A stretch of DNA of 6,350 nt. It comes from Pseudomonadota bacterium. GTDB taxonomy: Bacteria; Myxococcota_A; Polyangia; Polyangiales; Polyangiaceae. Shown here piece by piece: positions 1-6,013 of the stretch. Under the pieces are notes generated by a model, which was not told the origin of the DNA, ran no database searches, and worked only from the letters and a program-made list of their open reading frames with translations. The stretch covers positions 1 through 6,350 of the forward strand of contig JAEYOT010000650.1 in the NCBI GenBank assembly GCA_023411445.1. Reading direction: 5' to 3'. Within the stretch, counting starts at the first letter, position 1. Each line of letters opens with the position of its first letter. The position numbers and the translations under genes are program-made.

Positions 1-701
1 GCGTACTCCCACAGCTGGCCGCGCAGCGGGCGCGATTCGATGCGGGTGAGGTTCAAACCTTCGGCGTCGAAGACCTCTAGCACGCGGCGCAGCGCTCCGC
101 GCTCATGCGGCGTCGTGAACACGAGCGTCGTCTTGTCGTTGCCGGTCGGGGGCGCCGCGACCTTGCCGACCACGACGAAGCGCGTGGCGTTGCCTTCATG
201 ATCTTGGATGCGCTCGCGCACGATCACCAGGCCCAGCTCGGCGGCGAGGCGGCTGCCGACGGCAGCGGTGTGGGGATCCCGCAGGGCGTCTTGCGCTGCC
301 GCGGTGGTGGAGGGGGCGACCACGACCTCTGCGTTAGGTAGGTGCTGGCGCAGCCACTGCTTGCACTGGCCGAGCGGCTGCGGGTGCGAGGCCACGCGGC
401 GGATTTGGCCGATGTCGGCGCTGCGCGCCAGCAGGCACAGCTCGATGTCCAGCACTAGCTCGGCGGAGATGGTGACGTGGTTGTCGAACAGCGCGTCGAG
501 CGTGGCGTTCACGCCACCTTCGGTCGAATTTTCGATCGGCACGATCGCCAGATCCGCGTCGCCCGAGCCGGCTGCCTCGATCGCGTCCGGGATGGTGCGC
601 GTCTCCAGGAAATCCCCGTGAGGACCGAACATGCGCAGCGCCGCTGCGTGCGAGAAGCTTCGCGCAGGCCCCATGTAAGCGACGCGCGGGGGCTTGCTCA
701 T
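1..701 (-). CDS. pheA: Prephenate dehydratase with C-terminal ACT domain (partial, 3' end beyond window)
   Basis: Converts prephenate to phenylpyruvate in phenylalanine synthesis, in the cytoplasm. 233 residues are visible. Family motifs occur in order: VPIENSTEGG (residues 54-63), SHPQPLGQC (105-113) and the catalytic-site NATRF (171-175, Thr173). An ACT regulatory domain follows with GAL (202-204) and ESRP (222-225), which in this family forms the phenylalanine feedback site. There is no N-terminal chorismate mutase domain, so this is the monofunctional type, usually about 270-285 residues; roughly the last 40 are missing. The N-terminal motif reads GPARSFSHAA, where relatives usually have GPxGTFSHxAA. 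The ATG at 701 lies directly before the first conserved strand. It has no clear Shine-Dalgarno sequence and overlaps the upstream stop as ATGA, suggesting translational coupling. It is the last visible gene of the five-gene unit. Identification is firm from the motifs. Confidence 0.96.
   Translation of the reverse strand, partial: MSKPPRVAYMGPARSFSHAAALRMFGPHGDFLETRTIPDAIEAAGSGDADLAIVPIENSTEGGVNATLDALFDNHVTISAELVLDIELCLLARSADIGQIRRVASHPQPLGQCKQWLRQHLPNAEVVVAPSTTAAAQDALRDPHTAAVGSRLAAELGLVIVRERIQDHEGNATRFVVVGKVAAPPTGNDKTTLVFTTPHERGALRRVLEVFDAEGLNLTRIESRPLRGQLWEY
698..701 (-). promoter_or_regulatory. ATGA stop/start overlap coupling the 220-residue gene to pheA
   Basis: The TGA stop of the upstream gene (700-698) and the ATG of pheA (701-699) share bases as ATGA. 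No purine-rich ribosome binding site precedes the pheA ATG, so reinitiation by ribosomes finishing the upstream gene is the likely mode of start. The overlap is seen directly; coupling is inferred. Confidence 0.75.
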
Positions 702-1360
702 GGCACGTAACGCCGTTGCTCGATGATTGCGCGCAAGACGGACGCCGCGTGGATGCGCGCGTAATCCTTCCAGCCGGCGATGTCCGCGCTGCCTTCGACC
801 AGGGCGGCCCAGCCATCCGCTTGCTGGTGCAGCTTACGAACGGTCGCCTCCACGCGCGCGAGTGGCATGCGCGCGCGAACGCTGCGCGGCAAGCCGCCGT
901 ACAGGACGCCCGCGCAGGCGCTGATCGCGAGCTGCAGATCCTCCGCTCTGCGCGGCGTCTCGCGGATGGCGGCGTGCGCCCGCTGCACCAAGCGAGCAAT
1001 CCGGAAGATCTCGTTTTCGGTCAGGCCGCCGAGCGAGAAGGCCGCCCAAGTGCGAGCGATGGCGGCCTCTTCTACGGGCGCCACGTGACCGCGCTTGATG
1101 CGAAACTCCAGCCAATCAGCCAGCGCCCGCGCCGCCCGCATCCACTCCGGGGCTGCAGGCGGCAGCGACTCGCGCATGCGTCGCACCTCTTGCTGGATGC
1201 GCTCGCTCTCGTCAGGTGGCTCTGGGCTTTCGGTCAGCGCTTGCAGGTCCGACGCTGGCGGCTCGAAATCAGTGAAAGCACGCGCGGCGTCTTCCGGAAA
1301 CGGCTGAGACTCGCCGAACAGCGGCCAGGTGATCTCGAGGTTGCGCTGCTTGTTCGACAT
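698..1360 (-). CDS. Uncharacterised 220-residue soluble protein
   Basis: I do not recognise the family. The first 70 residues are acidic and proline-rich (for example ESPEPPDESE at 44-53) and look disordered. From about residue 72 the protein appears mostly helical, with many Ala, Arg and Glu residues and Trp at 73, 83, 105, 184 and 197. There is no signal peptide, membrane segment, zinc motif or obvious catalytic motif. The ATG at 1360 is chosen; an in-frame TTG one codon earlier could also serve. It follows the SCP2 stop by 16 bases and overlaps pheA by 4, so it is almost certainly co-transcribed and expressed. Coding is supported by this tight packing and by biased codon use. The position before pheA may hint at a link to aromatic amino acid synthesis, but nothing in the sequence shows it. 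Confidence 0.8.
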   Translation of the reverse strand: MSNKQRNLEITWPLFGESQPFPEDAARAFTDFEPPASDLQALTESPEPPDESERIQQEVRRMRESLPPAAPEWMRAARALADWLEFRIKRGHVAPVEEAAIARTWAAFSLGGLTENEIFRIARLVQRAHAAIRETPRRAEDLQLAISACAGVLYGGLPRSVRARMPLARVEATVRKLHQQADGWAALVEGSADIAGWKDYARIHAASVLRAIIEQRRYVP

Positions 1361-1376
1361 CAAGAGGTCGCGGCAG

Positions 1377-1703
1377 CTACTTCAAGATGTCGATCAATGA
1401 TTGCAGACGCAGCGCCAGGCTCATGTCGCCCTCGACCTTGAGCTTGCCCGTGAAGAACAGCTGCTGGCCGTTGGCCTTGCCCTCCGCGAGGTCCACGAAA
1501 TCCTGCGCGGCCATACGGATGATGCACTCCGCCGGGCCGTCGCCCTCGGTGACACCCGGGTTATCCTTGAGGTTGACGATGAAGTCACCGCCGCCCGCGC
1601 CTTCCAGCGCAAACTTGAACACGGCCCCAATCGCGGCAGCCTGGCCCTTGTTCTCGGCGATCTTCTCGCCCATCTGCTTGAGTTTGTCGCTGGCAGTGGT
1701 CAT
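1377..1703 (-). CDS. SCP2 sterol-carrier domain protein
   Basis: A 108-residue protein that is one complete SCP2 domain. Seen in sequence: the central DFIVNLKDNPGV strand and turn (40-51), the AAQDFVDLAEGK helix (65-76) and the family signature FFTGKLKVEGDMSLALRL (83-100), followed by a short amphipathic C-terminal helix ending in LK. SCP2 domains form a hydrophobic tunnel that binds fatty acyl chains, acyl-CoA or sterols. Stand-alone bacterial copies are common and their ligands are mostly unknown. No signal peptide is present, so it is cytoplasmic. The frame stays open upstream to 1847, but that stretch overlaps the kinase coding region and lacks domain similarity. The ATG at 1703 has a GAGGA ribosome binding site and matches the usual N-terminus of the family. 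It lies 31 bases after the kinase stop and 16 before the next gene, so it is probably in the same operon. Confidence 0.93.
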   Translation of the reverse strand: MTTASDKLKQMGEKIAENKGQAAAIGAVFKFALEGAGGGDFIVNLKDNPGVTEGDGPAECIIRMAAQDFVDLAEGKANGQQLFFTGKLKVEGDMSLALRLQSLIDILK

Positions 1704-1713
1704 GCCGCGATAA

Positions 1714-1718
1714 TCCTC
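1714..1718 (-). promoter_or_regulatory. Ribosome binding site of the SCP2 gene
   Basis: The minus strand reads GAGGA here, 10 bases before the ATG at 1703, inside the 31-base gap after the kinase stop. It supports the 108-residue start over the longer open frame. The spacing is slightly long. Confidence 0.55.
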
Positions 1719-1734
1719 ACGACGGCCGCTAGCG

Positions 1735-2856
1735 TCAACCGCGCTCGCCCTTGGGCTCGGAAGCTCCCGGCGCCAGCGTGGCGTAACGGCCGAACTTCTC
1801 CGCCAGGATCCCGAGCGCTTCACTGCCGCGCGCGGTGGAGGGGGCATAAAGGTCCGGTGAAATGGGCGGGGGGCGCTCGCTCACCTCTGCCGCGGTGACG
1901 CCGATGAGGGCGTCCAAGTCGTCCAGCAGCTGCTGCATGCTGGCGTAGCGGTTGGCCGGGTGCTTCCGGGTCGCGGTGAGGATCATGCGCTCGAGCCGTT
2001 CATCCAGCGATTCCTCCAGCCAGGAGGGCGGTGGCAGTGAGCTGAACAGCTGGTGGCGCAAGAGGTCAGCCGGCAGGCTCGTCTCGAACGGTAGGTGTCC
2101 CGTGAAGAGGCGGAACATGACGACGCCCAGCGCGTACACGTCCGTGCGCGCGTCGACCGCTTCCGCCAAAATCTGCTCGGGCGCCATGTACTCCACGGTA
2201 CCTAAGATGGTGTGGGTGCCGCTGGTGCCGCCCGTGCCGTCCACCTTCGCCATGCCGAAGTCGATCAGCTTCAAGCCGTAGGGATCACCGGTCGGACCGA
2301 GCAACACGAAATTATCGGGCTTGACGTCGCGGTGCACGATACCGGCGCGATGCGCCGCGCACAGGCCTTGGGCCGCCTGGCGCACCAGCTCCAGCGAGAC
2401 CTCGAAGGGTGGGGTGCCCTGGCGCCGCAGGTAGTCGCCCAGGGTTTCACCGGGCAGCGCTTCCAGCACCAGGTAGGGCACACCGCTGGAGGTTTCGCCC
2501 GTGTCCAGCACGCGCACGACGTTGGGGTGGTCGATGCCGCGGAGCGCCTCCGCTTCGCGCAGCAGCCGCACGGAGAGCTCGTGGCTCCGGTTGGACTCCG
2601 GCGCCAGCATCTTCAGAGCGACCGGGATGTTCTCTTGCACGTCCTCCGCTAGATACACCCGCGCCGTCGCCCCGCGCGTCAGGTAGCCGTGCACGCGGTA
2701 GCGGTCCTTCAGCACCATGCCCGTGAGCTGGGACTCCGAAGGGCGGAACTCATGGAGCGAGGCCGAGCGCGCCCTAGGCGACACGCTCGGCCTGCTCGGC
2801 CTCGACTCGACCTCCGAGCTGCCGAGAACCTTGTCCAGCTCGTCAGGCAAGCCCAC
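1735..2856 (-). CDS. Soluble Ser/Thr protein kinase (PknB/Hanks type)
   Basis: A 373-residue kinase. A Ser/Pro/Arg-rich leader (1-50) precedes a complete catalytic domain (about 53-318). Key residues: Lys82 in VALKML, Glu101 as the likely helix-C partner, HRDVKPDN (175-182; catalytic Asp177, Asn182), DFG (199-201), a short Gly/Thr-rich activation loop (207-220), APE (225-227) and Asp239 in TDVYALG. It is therefore an RD kinase with all catalytic residues. The nucleotide loop reads LTRGATARV, keeping only the middle glycine of GxGxxG. The C-terminal tail (about 325-373) is Pro/Ser-rich, with no membrane helix and no PASTA, PEGA or TPR repeat, so the protein should be cytosolic. The start is GTG, directly after the citrate synthase TGA and in the same frame; Met47 is an alternative start but leaves little before the kinase fold. 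Its place between metabolic genes suggests, but does not prove, control of those enzymes. Confidence 0.94.
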   Translation of the reverse strand: MGLPDELDKVLGSSEVESRPSRPSVSPRARSASLHEFRPSESQLTGMVLKDRYRVHGYLTRGATARVYLAEDVQENIPVALKMLAPESNRSHELSVRLLREAEALRGIDHPNVVRVLDTGETSSGVPYLVLEALPGETLGDYLRRQGTPPFEVSLELVRQAAQGLCAAHRAGIVHRDVKPDNFVLLGPTGDPYGLKLIDFGMAKVDGTGGTSGTHTILGTVEYMAPEQILAEAVDARTDVYALGVVMFRLFTGHLPFETSLPADLLRHQLFSSLPPPSWLEESLDERLERMILTATRKHPANRYASMQQLLDDLDALIGVTAAEVSERPPPISPDLYAPSTARGSEALGILAEKFGRYATLAPGASEPKGERG

Positions 2857-4200
2857 TCAATCCGTCTCGCGCACGCTGCTCTTCGCCTCGGGCGCGGGCA
2901 CCGCCGCGGTGCGGTCCTTCATCTGGACGAACTTGCGCTCGCCGTAGCCCGTGTAGATCTGGCGCGGGCGGGCGATCTTCTGATCCTTGTCGAGCAGCAT
3001 CTCCTCCCACTGCGCGAGCCAGCCCGAGGTGCGCGGGATCGCGAACATGACCGGGAACATGTCGACCGGGATGGTGAGCGCCTCGTAGATGAGGCCCGAG
3101 TAGAAATCGACGTTCGGGTACAGCTTGCGCGACACGAAGTAGTCGTCGCTGAGCGCGATCTTTTCGAGCTCGAGCGCTACCGCCAAGAGCGGGCTCTTCT
3201 TGCCGATCAAGTCGAACACTTGATCCGCCAGGCGCTTGATCACCTGCGCGCGCGGGTCGTAGTTCTTGTACACGCGGTGGCCGAAGCCCATCAGGCGGCT
3301 ACCCACGCCGCTCTTCACTTCCTTGATGAAGGCGGGGATGTTCGAGAGCGAGCCGATCTCGCGCAGCATGCGCAGCACGGCTTCGTTGGCGCCGCCGTGG
3401 AGCGGGCCGTACAGCGCAGCCGCGGCGCCTGCGACGGCCACGTACGGGTCGGCGCGCGAGCTGCCGACCGAGCGCATCACGTTCGTAGAGCAGTTCTGCT
3501 CGTGGTCCGCGTGGAGGATGAACAGCACATCCAGCGCTTTGACGATCTCGGGGTGCACCTCGAACTTGGGCTCGGCGATGCGCTTGACCATCTGCAGGAA
3601 GTTCGCGGAGTAGCTGAGCTCGTTCGACGGGTACACGAACGGCATGCCCATGGCGTGGCGGTAGCTCCACGCCGCCAGCGTCGGCATCTTGGCGATCAGG
3701 CGGATCATCTGCGCGCGGCGGATGTCCCGATCCATCACGTGCTTCGCTTCCGGATAGAACGTGCTGAGCGCGCTCACGCTGGCGCACAGCATGCCCATCG
3801 GGTGCGCGTCGTAGCGGAAGCCGTCGATGAAGGTGCGCACGTTCTCGTGCACGAACGTGTGGTGCGTGATGTCGTCGACGAACTTGTCGAGCTCCGTTTG
3901 CGTCGGCAGCTCGCCGTTGATCAAGAGGTAGGCGACCTCCAGGTACGAAGCGTTCTCCGCCAGCTGGTCCACGGGGTAGCCGCGGTAACGCAAGATCCCT
4001 TTGTCACCGTCGATGTACGTGATGGCCGAGCGGCACGACGCGGTGTTCATGAACGCCGGGTCGTACGTCATGAGACCGAAGTCGTCCTTGTCGACCGTGA
4101 TCTGGCGAAGATCGAGGGCCCGAATCGTGCCTTCGTTGATCGGCACCTCGTAGGTCTTGCCGGTCCGGTTGTCGGTGATGGTGAGGGTGTCCTTGGCCAT
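2857..4200 (-). CDS. gltA: Citrate synthase (Gram-negative type II)
   Basis: Condenses acetyl-CoA and oxaloacetate to citrate, the entry step of the TCA cycle, in the cytoplasm. 447 residues, close to E. coli GltA (427), with most of the excess in a loose C-terminal tail (431-447). Catalytic residues are present: His268 in GPLHGGANE, His308 in GFGHRVYKNYDPRA and Asp365 in LYPNVDFYSG. Other family blocks are IDGDKGILRYRGYP (63-76), LHADHEQN (229-236) and KIARPRQIYTGY (408-419). The N-terminal beta-rich segment (1-60) is that of the hexameric type. The frame stays open upstream to 4599, but the ATG at 4200 gives MAKDTLTITD, the usual family N-terminus, and the extension would overlap the divergent transpeptidase gene. 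It is the first gene of the five-gene unit, and its stop touches the kinase start. The position matching the NADH-site Cys206 of E. coli is Ala255. Confidence 0.97.
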   Translation of the reverse strand: MAKDTLTITDNRTGKTYEVPINEGTIRALDLRQITVDKDDFGLMTYDPAFMNTASCRSAITYIDGDKGILRYRGYPVDQLAENASYLEVAYLLINGELPTQTELDKFVDDITHHTFVHENVRTFIDGFRYDAHPMGMLCASVSALSTFYPEAKHVMDRDIRRAQMIRLIAKMPTLAAWSYRHAMGMPFVYPSNELSYSANFLQMVKRIAEPKFEVHPEIVKALDVLFILHADHEQNCSTNVMRSVGSSRADPYVAVAGAAAALYGPLHGGANEAVLRMLREIGSLSNIPAFIKEVKSGVGSRLMGFGHRVYKNYDPRAQVIKRLADQVFDLIGKKSPLLAVALELEKIALSDDYFVSRKLYPNVDFYSGLIYEALTIPVDMFPVMFAIPRTSGWLAQWEEMLLDKDQKIARPRQIYTGYGERKFVQMKDRTAAVPAPEAKSSVRETD

Positions 4201-4243
4201 GGGTTCTCGCTCTGATCTTCCTGTCGACTCTTCAGGGCTTGGG

Positions 4244-4256
4244 GGCTGGCGCAGCC
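4244..4256. repeat. Short GC-rich hairpin in the gltA leader
   Basis: GGCTG-GCG-CAGCC forms a 5-bp stem with a 3-base loop, about 45-55 bases upstream of the gltA ATG. It could fold in the leader mRNA. In DNA this GC-rich, such small hairpins arise often by chance. Confidence 0.3.
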
Positions 4257-4263
4257 TTCCGCG

Positions 4264-4281
4264 TTGCGGTCTGTAGCGCAA
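4264..4281. repeat. Inverted repeat TTGCG-N8-CGCAA in the divergent spacer
   Basis: Perfect 5-base half-sites with an 8-base spacer lie near the middle of the shared promoter region, a geometry compatible with a dimeric regulator site. The half-sites are short, so chance occurrence is quite possible. Confidence 0.35.
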
Positions 4282-4333
4282 GAGTTTCTGCCGCTTTCTT
4301 GGCCACCCCAGCGGGTTTTGGCATGGGCAAGGG

Positions 4334-6007
4334 ATGACGTCGCCGGAGCCCCCCGCTCGCTCACTGGCTCGGCCCGCTCGGCCCGGCCTTCCGCTCAACC
4401 GGGCGGTGCTCGCTTCCGCGCTGGCCATTTTGGCGACGGTGACGGGCGGCTGCGAGGGCAACAGCTGGCTTTCGAGCAAGCCGCCCGCCGCGATGCGGCT
4501 CAAACCGGAAAACGGCGGTATCACCGCACCGCCGGCGGACGACTGGTCACACGTGCCGGTGCCGCCGGCCGACGGCCCGCAGCTCGCGCCGATCTCCATG
4601 CAGACGGCGGTCTACTCCAGGCCTGACCCCAAGGCCGAGGTCGTGGGCTACCTCAGGCTCGGCGCCAAGGTGGCGCGCTCCGCGGCGCCCGTGTCGAAGG
4701 AAGGCTGTCCCGAGGGCTGGTACGCCGTGCGTCCGCTCGGCTTCGTGTGTGTCGGCACCAACGCGACGATCAAGCTCGACCACCCGCTGGTGCGCGCGAT
4801 CAACGTCGAGCCAGATCGCAGCAAACCCATGCCGTACCCGTACGCGTTCGTGCGCGCGATCGCGCCGTCGTACATGAAGATTCCCACGAAAGACGAGCAG
4901 TTTCAGTACGAGATGCGGCTCGAGCGGCACCTGCGCAACCACGCCAAGCTGCACCACAAATGGGACGAGCTAGACGTCGGCGCCAACGACGTGCCGCTCG
5001 ACGAGCGCGGCATCGCGATTGGCGGCATCCCCGAGCACGCCAAGCCGCTCGGCCTGAGCGAACGCTTCGGCGGCAACGGCGACGACAAGGTGCCGTGGTG
5101 GCTGGAGGGCGGTCGCAAGATCCCGAACGTCTCGAGCTTCAAGGTGCCGAGCTACGCCGTCATGTCCAACCGCGTGAAGCGGCACGCCGGCGTCTCGCTG
5201 ATCGGCACCTTCGTAGCCGGCGAAGAGGCGCAAAATCGCCGCTTCGCCATCTCCACCGACGCGCGCCTGATCCCAGCGGACAAGCTGAAGGCGGACTCCG
5301 GCTCGCCCTTTCACGGCTACGAGATCAAGAACATCGGCCTGCCCGTCGCGTTCGCCCGCAAGGAGGGCGTTAAGGGCTACCGCTTGGAGAATGGCAAGCT
5401 GGTCGACGCAGAGCCCGTCGTCGGTCGTTCGCTCGTAGCGCTCACCGGCTCGGTCAAAGAGCTACGCGGCCAGCGCATGGTGGAGACGCGTGATGGCCGC
5501 TGGCTACCGAGCAAGCAGCTCAAAACCGCCGTCAAGAGCAGCAAGCTGCCCGGCTGGGCGCGCGGCAACACCAAATGGATCGACGTGTCGATCCAGAATC
5601 AGGTGCTCGTGCTCTACGAGGGCGCGCAGCCCGTGTACGTGACGCTCGTGTCGACGGGGCGGGACGGCTTAGGCGATCCGGCCAAGACGCTGAGCACCCC
5701 CACGGGGCAATTTCGCGTCTATCAAAAGCACGTCACCACCACCATGGACTCGGACGCGGCCGATCAGGAGTTCGAGCTCCGTGACGTGCCCTGGGTGCAG
5801 TACTTCAAGGGTGGCTATGCGCTGCACGCTGCCTATTGGCATGACGACTTCGGGCGCGCGCGCTCACATGGCTGCATCAACCTCTCGCCGGTGGACGCGC
5901 GCTACGTCTTCTTCTGGACGGGCCCGCAAGTGCCGGAGCACTGGCACGGCGCCTACTCCGTGAAGAACGGCTTCGAAGAAGGCACGCTCATCTACGTGCA
6001 CCCCTGA
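4334..6007 (+). CDS. L,D-transpeptidase (YkuD domain), probable lipoprotein with SH3-like regions
   Basis: A 557-residue envelope enzyme expected to form 3-3 crosslinks in peptidoglycan or attach proteins to it. The N-terminus has an Arg-rich region, a hydrophobic stretch (24-37) and TGGC ending at Cys40, a weak lipobox, suggesting a lipoprotein signal. A probable SH3-like domain spans about 88-142, with Cys125 and Cys139 perhaps paired. The middle (about 146-410) is unassigned, though 272-330 and 360-402 look like further SH3-like strands. The catalytic YkuD domain runs from WIDVSIQNQ (415) to about 530, with STPTGQFRVYQKH (454-466), His498 in YALH and SHGCIN (511-516) holding catalytic Cys514. 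The ATG at 4334 is the only start giving a charged n-region before the hydrophobic stretch; the purine run GCAAGGG abuts it with almost no spacing. It is transcribed away from gltA, and its 3' end lies 6 bases from a convergent gene. Confidence 0.93.
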   Translation: MTSPEPPARSLARPARPGLPLNRAVLASALAILATVTGGCEGNSWLSSKPPAAMRLKPENGGITAPPADDWSHVPVPPADGPQLAPISMQTAVYSRPDPKAEVVGYLRLGAKVARSAAPVSKEGCPEGWYAVRPLGFVCVGTNATIKLDHPLVRAINVEPDRSKPMPYPYAFVRAIAPSYMKIPTKDEQFQYEMRLERHLRNHAKLHHKWDELDVGANDVPLDERGIAIGGIPEHAKPLGLSERFGGNGDDKVPWWLEGGRKIPNVSSFKVPSYAVMSNRVKRHAGVSLIGTFVAGEEAQNRRFAISTDARLIPADKLKADSGSPFHGYEIKNIGLPVAFARKEGVKGYRLENGKLVDAEPVVGRSLVALTGSVKELRGQRMVETRDGRWLPSKQLKTAVKSSKLPGWARGNTKWIDVSIQNQVLVLYEGAQPVYVTLVSTGRDGLGDPAKTLSTPTGQFRVYQKHVTTTMDSDAADQEFELRDVPWVQYFKGGYALHAAYWHDDFGRARSHGCINLSPVDARYVFFWTGPQVPEHWHGAYSVKNGFEEGTLIYVHP

Positions 6008-6013
6008 GCGCCG

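Larger units (their letters stand above)
4201..4333. promoter_or_regulatory. Divergent promoter spacer between gltA operon and L,D-transpeptidase gene
   Basis: These 133 bases separate two divergent starts and must hold or overlap the promoters for both directions unless transcription begins inside a gene. I see no convincing -35/-10 pair on either strand. The stretch contains an inverted repeat (4264-4281) and a small GC hairpin (4244-4256). The role is inferred from position only. Confidence 0.6.

Noticed and set aside
334..999. 221-residue minus-strand open frame
   Set aside because: It is out of frame with prephenate dehydratase and the 220-residue gene, both of which it overlaps. It has low-complexity Arg/Ala composition.
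716..1441. 241-residue plus-strand open frame
   Set aside because: It lies antisense to the 220-residue gene and the SCP2 end, with Arg-rich composition. The minus-strand reading has operon spacing, ATGA coupling and a recognised SCP2 domain.
2689..4215. 508-residue plus-strand open frame antisense to citrate synthase and the kinase start
   Set aside because: It is rich in Arg, His, Val and Ala with no motif and lies exactly opposite strongly conserved genes. Long antisense frames are expected in DNA this GC-rich.
4278..4292. Sigma-54-like element on the minus strand (GG...GC) upstream of gltA
   Set aside because: GGCAG and TTGC are present, but the spacing between GG and GC is 11 bases rather than the required 10.
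4201..4599. Upstream extension of the citrate synthase frame (133 extra residues)
   Set aside because: It overlaps the divergent transpeptidase coding region and has no conserved content. The ATG at 4200 matches the family N-terminus.
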